NCBI GenBank assembly: GCA_903854335.1
Contig: CAINVY010000005.1
Coordinates: 163,206-227,205 of the forward strand
Source: an uncultured Candidatus Peregrinibacteria bacterium
Lineage (GTDB): Bacteria > Patescibacteriota > Gracilibacteria > Peribacterales > Peribacteraceae
Direction: 5' to 3'
Length of the DNA: 64,000 nucleotides
Part shown: positions 8,780-17,433 of the stretch, one piece after another
How positions within the stretch are numbered: the stretch's first letter is position 1
Layout of the letters: each line of letters opens with the position of its first letter
Position numbers and translations under genes: made by a program
The notes under the pieces: generated by a model
What the model was told of the DNA's origin: nothing
The model's input: the letters and a program-made list of their open reading frames with translations, nothing else
The model's database searches: none

Positions 8780-10090
8780 ATGAGAATAGCACTAGTTGGG
8801 GTCAATTGGCCGGGGCGCGGAGAAAACGTGGATTTCAATTCACGGAGAACATTTGTTGACTACGACATTGTCATCTGGGATCCAATGATTTTGTTGCACA
8901 CATACAATCCCGAGTATCCACGCCACAACCTAATGGACGCAACATCGTATGCCCGTCTTCAGCGCGATCTGAAGCAACACTTCGAAGAATTCGATCACAT
9001 GATGCAACAAGGAAAGTTAGTGGTAATTTTTGTACCTGCACCTTGGTCGTTCCAATACGACCATGCTGGATCTTCCGGAAGAGGAGCAAGATCCAGCGGA
9101 ACAATTTTGGAACTATTACCTGTGCTAGATGGTCTGCAAACCGTTGGCTCAGAAGGCGATACTCTCGAAGTCAAAACAGGAATGTTACCTCTCAAAGAGT
9201 TTGGAGAAGCTATTCAGAGTTGGGTTTCGTACAGAGCATTTTTCTCAGAAACGCCGGGGAAACCCTTTATGTTTACAACCGCTGGTAAACCTGCGGCAAC
9301 TCTTGTTGCCAAAGATAATGGCTATTTTGTCTTTGCTCCATTTCTTCAGATCAGTGGGAATTATCCTTCCCAGCAATCCGATAGAATCTTTGATGCGTGT
9401 GAAGCTCTCATTACGGCTTTGCCTTCTAGGAGACAAACTTTTTCTCTCCCCAAGTGGGCTGATGAATACAAACTTCTAAAGGAAGTTGATGTTCAAAATC
9501 ACCTAGGAGAACTTCAAAAAAAGATAGCAAGCCTCCAAGAAAAGATTGATGCCTCCAATCTTGAGCAACAATCCATTGATAGACAAAAAACTGTATTTGC
9601 AGGCGGAACCGGACAACTGCTAGTCGATGAGGTGAAAATTCTTCTGGAACAAATTGGATTTACGGTTGAACACGGACCAGAAGGAAGAGATGATCTGATT
9701 CTAAAGTACGGAGAAAGGCCATGTGTTGCTGAAGTAAAGGGGGTTACGAAATCGGCTGGCGAAGGAGATGCAGCTCAGCTCCAAAAATGGATAAGTGGGT
9801 ACCATGCTGAACATGGCGAAGAGCCAAAGGGACTGCTTATCATCAATGCCTATAAAGACATACCTCTACAGGAACGAACGCAGCCAGCTTTCCCTGATCA
9901 AATGCTCGATTTTGCGAAACGCATGAGGCAATGTCTCATTACAACTACGCAAATACTGGAACTTGCATTGTATGCTCGTGAAAAACCTGATCAGAAACAA
10001 GCCATAGCGGATGCACTACTTTCAACAATTGGTATTTTTACTGCATTCGAGAACGAGCGCAGGGGTTGCATTCTCAAGGATGCAACCTAG
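8780..10090 (+). CDS. Uncharacterised protein with predicted PD-(D/E)XK-like nuclease domain
   Basis: A 436-aa protein 60 bases downstream of hsdS in the same direction. The N-terminal 200 residues form an unrecognised alpha/beta domain. A coiled coil follows (about residues 235-265, rich in Leu, Lys and Glu). The C-terminal part has a restriction-endonuclease-like pattern, RDDLILKY followed by AEVKG, i.e. D...E-x-K. This suggests a DNA-associated nuclease or a DNA-end sensor riding with the restriction system. I start at the ATG at 8780; a GTG at 8762 would add six residues. No family name is recognised, and the role as restriction accessory or independent defence effector is inference from context. 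Confidence 0.7.
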   Translation: MRIALVGVNWPGRGENVDFNSRRTFVDYDIVIWDPMILLHTYNPEYPRHNLMDATSYARLQRDLKQHFEEFDHMMQQGKLVVIFVPAPWSFQYDHAGSSGRGARSSGTILELLPVLDGLQTVGSEGDTLEVKTGMLPLKEFGEAIQSWVSYRAFFSETPGKPFMFTTAGKPAATLVAKDNGYFVFAPFLQISGNYPSQQSDRIFDACEALITALPSRRQTFSLPKWADEYKLLKEVDVQNHLGELQKKIASLQEKIDASNLEQQSIDRQKTVFAGGTGQLLVDEVKILLEQIGFTVEHGPEGRDDLILKYGERPCVAEVKGVTKSAGEGDAAQLQKWISGYHAEHGEEPKGLLIINAYKDIPLQERTQPAFPDQMLDFAKRMRQCLITTTQILELALYAREKPDQKQAIADALLSTIGIFTAFENERRGCILKDAT

Positions 10091-10110
10091 GCAGGGGTTG
10101 AATCCTGGTT

Positions 10111-11037
10111 TCAGTAACTCATTCTCTCGATCCCTTCCTCAAGCTGCTCCACAGTGTGTTGAAGGTAAAGGCTGGTCACATCCAAACTGGAGTGTCCCAA
10201 TAGCTGCGATAGCGTTTGTATGGCTGATGGATTTGCTCTGAGGTAGTTCATGGCAAAGGTGTGCCTGAGAGTGTGGCAATGTAGAACAACTCCCGCCTTT
10301 GCAGCATATTTCTTCACAATGAAGTGTGCCCCCATGGTCGTGAGTTCACCTCTCTGACCATTGAGCAGCCTTCCTATTGGTTTCACAGCCTCAAGGTACT
10401 CTGAAAGCAATCGACGAACATTTGGATGGAGAGGCACTCTCCTCTCCTTCCCTCCTTTGGCATGGCGCACGATAAGCAGCCCTTTTCGTTCTGAGAGCTG
10501 AACATCATCTACATTCAGATTCACAGCCTCACTGACACGTAAGCCACTACCTAGCATCAGCTCTATAAGCAGTCGGTCTCGCTGGTTCCCTCGAATTTCA
10601 ACTTCACGGAGAAACTTCCGTGTGTCCTGTGGTGATAGGCATTGAGGGGCAAGGGGCTGACTCTTGAGTTGCCGCACACCCTTGGCGGGATTCGTCTTCA
10701 GAAGTCCTTCCTGAACAGCCATTTCGAGGAACAGCCTCAATGAGACAAGACGGCGGTTGATGGTGCTCACAGCACGTCCATTGCGTCTGGCATCGTCTCT
10801 GAAGTCAGCTACATCCCTCTCTGTCAGTCGCTTGAAGCTGAAAGCCTCCCCATTCTTCTCGCTGAACCAGAACAGGAATGACTTGAGGTCTGCAATGATG
10901 GCCTCTCGTGAGTTGGCACTGTAATCATGTTCAAGGAGGAGTGTTGCCACACGCACAGCGTCAGCTGAGACGACAGGTGGGAAGTTATGTTTTGAGATTG
11001 TGAGGGGATACACAGGGATTGTGAGGGTGGATTTCAT
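10111..11037 (-). CDS. Tyrosine recombinase (XerC/XerD-like integrase)
   Basis: A 308-aa site-specific recombinase with an N-terminal SAM-like core-binding domain (about residues 25-110) and a catalytic domain. The complete active site is visible: Arg167 (GSGLRVSEA), Lys in the beta hairpin (AKGGKERR, 193-200), His255-Arg258 (HTLR), His282 (LGHSS) and nucleophile Tyr291. It lies inside the island, not at either edge, and converges on the nuclease gene with only 20 bp between. It could be the integrase of an older nested element or a dimer resolution enzyme. Chromosomal XerC/XerD cannot be excluded, but low-GC context argues for cargo. Confidence 0.9.
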   Translation of the reverse strand: MKSTLTIPVYPLTISKHNFPPVVSADAVRVATLLLEHDYSANSREAIIADLKSFLFWFSEKNGEAFSFKRLTERDVADFRDDARRNGRAVSTINRRLVSLRLFLEMAVQEGLLKTNPAKGVRQLKSQPLAPQCLSPQDTRKFLREVEIRGNQRDRLLIELMLGSGLRVSEAVNLNVDDVQLSERKGLLIVRHAKGGKERRVPLHPNVRRLLSEYLEAVKPIGRLLNGQRGELTTMGAHFIVKKYAAKAGVVLHCHTLRHTFAMNYLRANPSAIQTLSQLLGHSSLDVTSLYLQHTVEQLEEGIERMSY

Positions 11038-11108
11038 ATAGAAGGAGGGAAGTTGGGAAGAAACCCAAAGGATAAGGAGAATTATTCATTGAGAGTTAGG
11101 GAAACAGA

Positions 11109-11137
11109 ATGCCCCGGCCAGATAATGACCGGGGCAT
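11109..11137 (-). terminator. GC-rich hairpin downstream of the 114-aa gene
   Basis: ATGCCCCGG (11109-11117) pairs perfectly with CCGGGGCAT (11129-11137) around an 11-base loop. It lies 14 bases beyond the stop of the minus-strand gene ending at 11151. No clear U tract follows, so it may be a terminator or a stabilising or operator palindrome. Confidence 0.5.
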
Positions 11138-11150
11138 AGTGCTGATAGAT

Positions 11151-11495
11151 TCATTTCTTCGTCTTCAGGCTCTTCAGTTCGGCAATCTTGGCTGCCAAGA
11201 GCTTGTGGGTGATGGCGAGAGCGTCCTTCTTACTACCTGAAGCAAAGGGTTCCGTGTTTGCTGCGATGTAGTCACCACACCATTCAATGAAGGCCTTGGT
11301 TGTACGCCTGCCTGCCTCTGAATGTTCAACATAGTGTTTAGCCCTCACTGTCCCTCGCTTGGAGACGTAGCCCCACCATTTGCTTCCAGCCTTCATCTCA
11401 TTCATTGCAGGAGCAGCAGGGCGAACAGGTTTTGCTTCCACCTTGGAGGGGAAAATTTTACTGAGAGCCGATGGTGTTTGAATCGTCGTATTCAT
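11151..11495 (-). CDS. Small basic hypothetical protein of the island
   Basis: A 114-aa Lys/Ala-rich protein with an N-terminal low-complexity segment (about residues 1-35) and a compact domain containing WWGYVSKRGTVRAKHYVEHS. No family is recognised. The basic character fits a DNA-binding or element-maintenance protein, but that is a guess. It is a single-gene unit bounded by two hairpins, one at 11566-11589 upstream and one at 11109-11137 downstream. Confidence 0.6.
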   Translation of the reverse strand: MNTTIQTPSALSKIFPSKVEAKPVRPAAPAMNEMKAGSKWWGYVSKRGTVRAKHYVEHSEAGRRTTKAFIEWCGDYIAANTEPFASGSKKDALAITHKLLAAKIAELKSLKTKK

Positions 11496-11886
11496 GGTGA
11501 GTTATGGGGAATGGAAGTAGGAAGAGAACAGAGAGGTTCTATGAGGTATCTAGGTGCCTAAGAAAAAGCCTCGATCTCGGTCGAGGCTTGTGTGAGGTGC
11601 AAAGGGGTATTCGGTGCCTTGGGTGTGGTGAATAGGTCATTTTTGGCTTACACAAGCCATTTTATCATGTTTGTCATGCTAATAATGTTTGTTATGTCAC
11701 ACTTCTATTCATCAAGCAACAATGTCTTTACGGGTGGGTTTTTGAGGGTGTTGGTTTGATGTAGGTCGGCTTTTGAATAGAATAGACAGTTATCGCAAAC
11801 CAGAATGTATTTTGCGTCCAGTATCGCTGGGTACTTCCCTCCTTATACTGTGTACATACACTTTTTGGCTTTGCAGAGAGATAAAT
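11496..11886. other. Intergenic region upstream of the 114-aa gene
   Basis: About 390 bases with no supported gene. It contains the terminator hairpin at 11566-11589. The remainder (11600-11886) is AT-rich with T runs; no promoter, repeat or RNA structure that I would defend was found. Confidence 0.4.
11566..11589 (-). terminator. Rho-independent terminator of the DUF262 operon
   Basis: AAGCCTCGA (11566-11574) and TCGAGGCTT (11581-11589) form a perfect nine-pair stem with a six-base loop. On the minus strand it is followed by TTTTT, so it terminates transcription coming from 16404-11887. Confidence 0.8.
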
Positions 11887-12453
11887 TCAGAATTCCATTG
11901 TAGGCTTAGCCCTAGATTTTTTGTAGAATTCTTGGATGGTCATATATTCCTGATCATGCGTGTAGTGTGGTTGGAGAAAGACTTCTGCGCCTCGGACAAG
12001 ACGTGATAGGAAGTCACACAATCCTCCAACTGTTGCCTCAGGCGGCATCCATCCTCGTTGTCCTAGTGGCACCTTGGTGCCCTCAACCTTGAAGTAGTCC
12101 TTCCCGACCATTTTGTAACAGCGCCCGAAGTATGGAGCGTTGTTGTAGAGACAGAATCCTTTCTCCCCCTCAGAGAAGTCTTCATTACTTACTTGCTCCA
12201 TCTGTGCCATGAGGGATAGAGCATTCTTCCAACGCGGTGCACTCCGCACCTCTTCCCATTCAATACTTGGAAGATCACGCATGTTTCTCCTGACGGTTTC
12301 GTACCCTTGAATGCTGCACAAGACCGCCAGCTCAACCTTCGTGAACTGGGCGGTCTTGTACTCATTCTTCGTGACAGTCTTATGGACGAAGAAGTAATCA
12401 GTGTTTCTCATTGGCAGGAGCACGCTTGGCCGATGGTCGTGGAGAAATACCAT
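11887..12453 (-). CDS. Hypothetical island protein (188 aa)
   Basis: The last gene of a minus-strand operon, starting three bases after the stop of its upstream neighbour and followed by a terminator. It has a mixed alpha/beta composition with several Trp and aromatic residues (WEEVRSAPRWKNAL, YNNAPYFGRCY). I recognise no domain, transmembrane segment or catalytic motif. Co-transcription with the DUF262 protein is the only functional clue. Confidence 0.6.
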   Translation of the reverse strand: MVFLHDHRPSVLLPMRNTDYFFVHKTVTKNEYKTAQFTKVELAVLCSIQGYETVRRNMRDLPSIEWEEVRSAPRWKNALSLMAQMEQVSNEDFSEGEKGFCLYNNAPYFGRCYKMVGKDYFKVEGTKVPLGQRGWMPPEATVGGLCDFLSRLVRGAEVFLQPHYTHDQEYMTIQEFYKKSRAKPTMEF

Positions 12454-12456
12454 CGT

Positions 12457-12966
12457 TCAATCGCGTAGAGGAGCTGGAGTCAAAGGTATGCAATCCGACA
12501 ACAGATACTCCTTCAGCCCTGCCAGAAGCGTGAATATCATCATCTTGTCCGCCGCCAAATTGCCGCAGCTTTCCAGCGCAAGCTCGAAGAAACGGTATTT
12601 GAGCATGTATCGGCTTACGATGAATTTGTTGTCTTTCTGATCGCAAATTTGCTCTCTCATGAGAAGAACAGGTTCATCTACTCCGCCAATATTTATCTCA
12701 CGACAGATGGTTGCTTTCTCTTGGAGATGATCTTGATCGTAAGGTAGTTGTCTGTGGATTCTCTCATCCAAGAGGGCACATGCTTCGGCACTCAGCTGGA
12801 CGCTGTACGTTGGAGTCAGACGTTTACCATTGAGAAATTCACCAAGCCCACAAGTAATGTGACAAGTGACGTCATTGAGGTCCACAGGCGGCTTCTTGTC
12901 GTATGAATACTTCAGTTTCTTATAGGGCACTTGTTTGCCCACGAGACTCGGCTGCTGCATAGCCAT
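12457..12966 (-). CDS. Hypothetical island protein (169 aa)
   Basis: A soluble protein with two N-terminal cysteines (CHITCGLG) and a leucine-rich C-terminal half. No family is recognised. The ATG at 12966 was chosen (another lies at 12960), because an upstream extension would overlap the DUF5659 gene and is low-complexity. It sits in the DUF262 operon, 35 bases after the DUF5659 gene. Confidence 0.55.
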   Translation of the reverse strand: MAMQQPSLVGKQVPYKKLKYSYDKKPPVDLNDVTCHITCGLGEFLNGKRLTPTYSVQLSAEACALLDERIHRQLPYDQDHLQEKATICREINIGGVDEPVLLMREQICDQKDNKFIVSRYMLKYRFFELALESCGNLAADKMMIFTLLAGLKEYLLSDCIPLTPAPLRD

Positions 12967-13001
12967 ACAAATAGGGGGAGAAATAGAAATAATAAAATGA
13001 A

Positions 13002-13235
13002 CTACATAGTTGAGAAGAGACGCTGCTTCACGTTCCTTTGTGCGTTGAGGAAGTCGATGATTCTGACCGTTGAGTTGGACCAATACTTGTCCGCAATCTC
13101 TTGTTCTCCTTCAGGACTCTCCAAGACGAACACCGCCTTCTTCTCTCCCCTATCTACACGCGTCAGTCTGGCTCCGATTGCTACTGCGTAGCAGCAGATG
13201 CCGTAATCTGTTGTTGAGAAGGTCTGCATAGTCAT
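13002..13235 (-). CDS. DUF5659 domain protein
   Basis: A 77-aa protein matching the DUF5659 pattern as I know it: an N-terminal strand (MQTFSTTDYG), a hydrophobic helix and an ARLTRVDR turn, a strand FVLESPEG, then a helix containing YW and a final helix ending LKSRL-like (NVKQRLFS). This family is common on mobile elements and has no established function. The start at 13235 gives the full domain; 13229 is an alternative. Confidence 0.65.
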   Translation of the reverse strand: MTMQTFSTTDYGICCYAVAIGARLTRVDRGEKKAVFVLESPEGEQEIADKYWSNSTVRIIDFLNAQRNVKQRLFSTM

Positions 13236-13248
13236 CGAAACGAAAGAA

Positions 13249-13431
13249 TCAAGAAATACAGGGGTCGGGTGGAGTAAGAGATTCATCAGTGCTGCTCCTC
13301 TTGCTGGGAGGTAGCTCCTTGAGACCCGCAAGAGCCAACAGCAGGTGAGCTGCTTGGTTCACGAATAGCTCTTCAGCCTGTGCACCATCTTCCATCTGCA
13401 TGGAAGCAATTCTATGAATATCCAAAATCAA
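13249..13431 (-). CDS. Small hypothetical protein (60 aa) upstream of DUF5659
   Basis: An open frame of 60 codons, 13 bases upstream of the DUF5659 gene and 34 bases after the preceding gene, so it fills an operon slot. The middle is a short amphipathic Leu/Ala helix; the C-terminus is Ser/Pro-rich. No family is recognised, and it could be spurious. Confidence 0.4.
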   Translation of the reverse strand: MILDIHRIASMQMEDGAQAEELFVNQAAHLLLALAGLKELPPSKRSSTDESLTPPDPCIS

Positions 13432-13465
13432 TATCGGACGATAGAAACTTGAGATATTTGTCCGC

Positions 13466-14299
13466 CTACGACTTTCGCATTTGCTTCACTCTCCGGATGT
13501 GTCTTTCAATAGCTTCAGGGGAGTACGCTCCTTCTGCTGAAGGCGGACGACCATAACTTCCCTCATAGTATTTTCGTACCCGTTGATCGATGTCTGAATT
13601 CTTCGTAAAGCCATGATCAAGTAGGAAGCAAATTATGCTCTCGATAAACAAAGAGCTCTCATGCTTGCCACCCTGAACTAACTCTTTCGGTATCTTTTTC
13701 CGAAGTTGCTTAGTGAACCTTTGCAGAACATCACTCAGTTCTAGAATCTCTTGGATCGTGCTGTTTCCATCACCTTCGATAGTGAATTTCCCGGAAGCTT
13801 CATCGAGAGTAATTATGGTATTACCTGATCTGAATGGTTGTGATCCAATCACTTTCATCGTTGTGCCTAATCTCTTCTCAATTTCATCTTTGAACTTGAA
13901 GTAAGTTGAGAACTTCTTCTTCTCTCCGGGCTCCCTCTCGCTTGGCAACTCAACAATGCCATACCTGATGAATGCAATGAAGAAGTCGAGCCATTCATCA
14001 TTGAAATGAAACTTCTTTAGAATCTGACCATAAACCTTATCTCGAAACAGCATCCCTTCTCTTGTGCCCATATAGCCTTCTGTTCGCTCCTTGGCTTCTC
14101 TTACAGGATCATCAGCTTCAGGATCCTCTCCGATCCCCTCCTCCCTCCTCAACTCCCACATAGCTTCCAAGATTTTGTTACTCGTGAATATCCTCATCAG
14201 AATTTTATGATACTCAACTGGAATACTCTGATGTTCCTGTATGAAGTCCAGCCATGGGAGATTCATCTTGGGTGCCATATTCATATGCTCAGAAATCAA
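13466..14299 (-). CDS. Unknown partner of the DUF262 protein (277 aa)
   Basis: A soluble charged protein whose start codon overlaps the stop of the DUF262 gene by four bases (ATGA on the minus strand), implying coupled translation and probably physical partnership. The N-terminal third is helical and acidic (EEGIGEDPEADDP). A central beta segment (GNTIITLDEASGKFTIEGDG) follows, and the C-terminus is basic (RHIRRVKQMRKS). I recognise no nuclease or methylase motif. In GmrSD and related systems partner genes are often fused or adjacent, so a defence role is a reasonable hypothesis only. Confidence 0.65.
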   Translation of the reverse strand: MISEHMNMAPKMNLPWLDFIQEHQSIPVEYHKILMRIFTSNKILEAMWELRREEGIGEDPEADDPVREAKERTEGYMGTREGMLFRDKVYGQILKKFHFNDEWLDFFIAFIRYGIVELPSEREPGEKKKFSTYFKFKDEIEKRLGTTMKVIGSQPFRSGNTIITLDEASGKFTIEGDGNSTIQEILELSDVLQRFTKQLRKKIPKELVQGGKHESSLFIESIICFLLDHGFTKNSDIDQRVRKYYEGSYGRPPSAEGAYSPEAIERHIRRVKQMRKS

Positions 14300-16404
14300 T
14301 CACCATTGTCCGCCTGTTTCGCGAATGATTGTTTCACAAGTGCCATTACATCACCCAATTGGTCAGGCGAGGATAGTTCAACCTGTACATCCCCATTCCC
14401 CCATCGCCCTTTCCCTGTGATGTCCTTACCAAGCTTCTTAGGATCATCCAATTCAGTGAACCTCATGTTCAATACGAGTTGCAGCTGATTTTTTTGGACT
14501 ATCACGTCCACAAAGTTCGTATTCATCTTATAAGCGATGTAGAGCTTTAGGATTTCTTCTCGAACAGACGGATCAAGGTTGAGGATATGTGTGCGCAGCT
14601 GTTCAAACAGTTTCAACGTGTCACCTGTCAGATAGTGATGGTCAGCTCGTGTGTAGGTCTTCACTGCCTCTCCCTCCTCTTCAACTGTGTACTGCTCCAA
14701 TATAGCTGGATCAACATCAGGGTATCTCCACACCTGTATTGCTTCAGTAGCCAACCTTCCTGCTCGCTTCTTGATTTCATTCTCATTCCAATGTTCCAGA
14801 GAACCTAATCCTTCGTTCAGTCGCAAAGGACTTCCAACAAACCCTACGTTGTGACCTTCTTTGTCCTTCATCCCTCGCTTGTTGATGAATGGAGCATCAC
14901 TGTATTCACTGTTATAGCCAGTGAGAGTGAGATTACCCAGCGTGTGAAGGTAAGTGGCCTGAACTTCCTTCCAGTTCTCGCCTAGCTCTGTTTTCCATTC
15001 CACAGAAAGATTGGGGTTCTGCGGCATGATGTGTTCAATTGTGTAGCCTTCGACATCCACTCTCTCTTTCCGCCCATGATTCTCAATCTTGCGCAGCCAA
15101 TACACGCGACTTCTGAAGTTGTAGAGGTCTTTGTCCATCAATGCTCGCTTGAATTCGTTATCATTCGGGAATCGTCTGTAAGAGTCCTTGAGTAGCATCA
15201 CAACTTTGAAACTTTCAACGTAACGTTCCTTCTTGAGTTCCTTTGTGAATCCGGCGAAAGTTTTGTTGAGTGAGTTTGTGGGAATACCACAAATGGCACG
15301 CCTGAACACATAGCTCTCAATCAGTCGTAGCATCGCTAAGAAGTCGTTGTGATTGAGAGTTCCTGCAGTGAAGTCATCGTACATTTCCAAGAGGAGCGGA
15401 TAGGCAACATCCACCTTCAGTGCGTTGATGTCCGTGAAGGCTGAACGAAGTTCCTTGTCTTCCTCCTGTTCCAATGCCATTGCGACAAAGTATTTGGAGT
15501 ACTTATAGATGTCCGTCACGATGTCTCGAATGCTGAGGTTGCGGTTAGCATTCGCATACACTTTGAATGCTTGGTACACCTCCTGAATGCGTGGAATTCG
15601 CCCTGTTTTCAGAGTGAGATAGTCACGCATGAACTGGTCGAAGAACAGCGTGTAATTGATCTGTCCAAAGTTCTGCTCCATCTGAAACCAGAACTCCTCG
15701 TAGAGTGCTGTCTGCTCCTGTGGTTCCAGCCCCATAAGAACGTAGTTGCGTATTAGGTCTGCTTGGCTCAGTTCCAAACCTGTGGAGTTGAGGCTTTCGA
15801 AGATCAGTTGAGGGTTGTCATGTTCACGGTCGAGGGCAATGTCCACAATGATGAGCTTAGCGACGCCTCTGTAGAGCACATCTGGGTCAATGTTTGCCTT
15901 GGCAATTTGATCCTGAAAATATCGGAAGTTCTCCTCAATGCGACGGGACATTGGCTCCACAAGTTCCTTACCTTCAAAAAGACGGCACAGGGTCGTCTTG
16001 TCGGTCTGTGTAAGGATGAGTTTGTGTCGAAGATCATCCTGCTCCTCACTATTGAACAGGAAGTAGTTATTGAGTTTGCGTTGGTTCATTTCACCTCCTT
16101 CTCCCTTCTGTTGCATCGACTCTCCCAGGGCATACAGAAGGAGCGACAATGTCGTGAGTCTCTGTTGCCCATCAATAACAAGGAGCTGAGGAATGGAGGC
16201 AACCTGATAGATACCTTTCTGGATGTAAACAATGGAACCGATGAAGTGACCTGCAATGGTGTCGTCAGTTGCAGTCTTCACAATGTCCTTCCAAAGCTGC
16301 TCACACTGTGGCTGAGTCCAGCTATAAGTTCGCTGATAGATGGGAATGACGAATTGCTTGGGGCCTTTGAGGAAGTCGAGCAGCTTGGTTTCAGTGGCTT
16401 TCAT
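14296..16404 (-). CDS. DUF262/DUF1524 (GmrSD-like) nuclease with C-terminal DUF5655-like domain
   Basis: A 702-aa protein. The N-terminal DUF262 domain carries the conserved IPIYQRTYSW start and the DGQQR motif (residues 78-82), which in GmrS binds or hydrolyses NTP. The DUF1524 HNH-type nuclease shows EHIMPQ (near residue 458) and LGNLTLTGYNS further on. The last 100 residues resemble DUF5655, with the WGNGDVQVELSS segment. Such proteins act as type IV restriction or other phage-defence enzymes. It is first in a minus-strand operon of six genes. All hallmark motifs are intact. The target, for example modified phage DNA, is unknown. Confidence 0.88.
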   Translation of the reverse strand: MKATETKLLDFLKGPKQFVIPIYQRTYSWTQPQCEQLWKDIVKTATDDTIAGHFIGSIVYIQKGIYQVASIPQLLVIDGQQRLTTLSLLLYALGESMQQKGEGGEMNQRKLNNYFLFNSEEQDDLRHKLILTQTDKTTLCRLFEGKELVEPMSRRIEENFRYFQDQIAKANIDPDVLYRGVAKLIIVDIALDREHDNPQLIFESLNSTGLELSQADLIRNYVLMGLEPQEQTALYEEFWFQMEQNFGQINYTLFFDQFMRDYLTLKTGRIPRIQEVYQAFKVYANANRNLSIRDIVTDIYKYSKYFVAMALEQEEDKELRSAFTDINALKVDVAYPLLLEMYDDFTAGTLNHNDFLAMLRLIESYVFRRAICGIPTNSLNKTFAGFTKELKKERYVESFKVVMLLKDSYRRFPNDNEFKRALMDKDLYNFRSRVYWLRKIENHGRKERVDVEGYTIEHIMPQNPNLSVEWKTELGENWKEVQATYLHTLGNLTLTGYNSEYSDAPFINKRGMKDKEGHNVGFVGSPLRLNEGLGSLEHWNENEIKKRAGRLATEAIQVWRYPDVDPAILEQYTVEEEGEAVKTYTRADHHYLTGDTLKLFEQLRTHILNLDPSVREEILKLYIAYKMNTNFVDVIVQKNQLQLVLNMRFTELDDPKKLGKDITGKGRWGNGDVQVELSSPDQLGDVMALVKQSFAKQADNGD

Positions 16405-16512
16405 ATGGCATGTTCATAATCAATACGGCCAGTATATGTGCTGAATGGTCTGGAGCACAGCGAACGTGGTTTGTGGCTTTCCGATCAACAGTTAGGGCAT
16501 TTGAGATTCATA

Positions 16513-16540
16513 TTTACTCTCATGTGATGCTTCGTATAAT
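16513..16540 (+). promoter_or_regulatory. Promoter of the zinc-ribbon gene
   Basis: TTTACT (16513-16518), a 16-bp spacer and a consensus TATAAT (16535-16540). The -10 box ends eight bases before the ATG at 16549. The arrangement is leaderless even within the island. Confidence 0.6.
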
Positions 16541-16548
16541 TGTTAGTT

Positions 16549-17235
16549 ATGCAGCTATCTCAAGAGCGAATTCAAGAGCTCAAGGGCATTCTAGAAAAGG
16601 AACACGGCAGAGAATTCTCATGGGATGAGGCAACTGAGGCAGGCAATACTTTGATCGGGCTAGCTGAACTGGCTATTAGCAGCTTTGTGGAAGACCAACG
16701 CAGAAAGAAGAAGCTGGAAGAGTCGCCCAAAGGCTTTCATCTCGATGGTGACTACAGATGCTTCATCTGCGGTCAGTCAGCTTCGAGAGAACAATCATGG
16801 TTCGACAAATACGGAATCAAGTGCATGACTTGTCAGGGGGCAATTGATCGAAAGGTTATTCCTGCTTCACTCGCCAAGAATGATGAGAGTTGGTACTCAA
16901 GATGGGACATTGAGAGTGCATTCAATGTCAAAGGTCATGTGTTGAGGCGATGGGTGAAGGAAGGCGTCCTAAAAGCTCGCACAATTCCGTGTAGTGATGG
17001 AAAGGGTGTCCATGTGCAGCTCTTTCTAATCAAAGACAACAAGGACACATTGCCACCCAAGAAGATGCTCGAGGGTCGCATGGTAAAGGAAACGAAAGAC
17101 GGTAAAGATTGGTATCACATGGAACCGTGGTATCGGTTCGTTGACCCTTATGAGTACCTCAAGGGATACAAGATCATGGATCATCTTCGCGTTACTGACG
17201 GAGGGGAGTCCAAGAAGGAAGACCACGTCAAATGA
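16549..17235 (+). CDS. Hypothetical protein with zinc-ribbon-like CxxC pair (228 aa)
   Basis: The N-terminal helical segment (about residues 1-60) is followed by two CxxC knuckles (CFIC near 72 and CMTC near 92) that could bind one zinc. A helix-turn-helix-like stretch follows (WDIESAFNVKGHVLRRWVKEGVL, about 121-143), resembling MerR/excisionase-type DNA-binding motifs. This suggests a DNA-binding regulator or excisionase-like protein of the island. The start is set by the promoter directly upstream. No named family is recognised. Confidence 0.6.
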   Translation: MQLSQERIQELKGILEKEHGREFSWDEATEAGNTLIGLAELAISSFVEDQRRKKKLEESPKGFHLDGDYRCFICGQSASREQSWFDKYGIKCMTCQGAIDRKVIPASLAKNDESWYSRWDIESAFNVKGHVLRRWVKEGVLKARTIPCSDGKGVHVQLFLIKDNKDTLPPKKMLEGRMVKETKDGKDWYHMEPWYRFVDPYEYLKGYKIMDHLRVTDGGESKKEDHVK

Positions 17236-17433
17236 CTACTGGTAATCGTTGTTGTGCCTTCCTTAGAGCATCAATGTGATTCAGCTTGTGCTCAATGCCT
17301 CGCCAGTACACATCATCACTGAGAAGCTGTATGAGACCCGTTGAACCGGGGAGCCAACATTCGGATACCATCCCCTGCACACCAACAGCAAACCTTAATA
17401 AATAGTAGAAGGTTGTCTTTCAAGTAAGCATGC

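Larger units (their letters stand above)
1543..17400. mobile_element. Integrated genomic island at tRNA-Asn with restriction/defence cargo
   Basis: The left edge is sharp: tRNA-Asn followed directly by a serine recombinase reading into it. The island has visibly lower GC than the flanks and carries a type I restriction-modification operon, a predicted nuclease, a second (tyrosine) recombinase, a DUF262/DUF1524 operon and small orphan genes. The right edge is set only by composition, between the zinc-ribbon gene ending at 17235 and the PH-domain gene ending at 17434. I found no long repeat of the tRNA 3' end there. Serine recombinases need only a 2-bp shared core, so its absence is not decisive. 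The two different recombinases suggest nested or sequential insertions. Confidence 0.7.

Noticed and set aside
17331..17370. A tRNA-like fragment (ccggggagcca) as a right attachment site
   Set aside because: Only about 8 contiguous bases match the tRNA 3' end with mismatches around them, which is within chance. I kept the right edge of the island as approximate.
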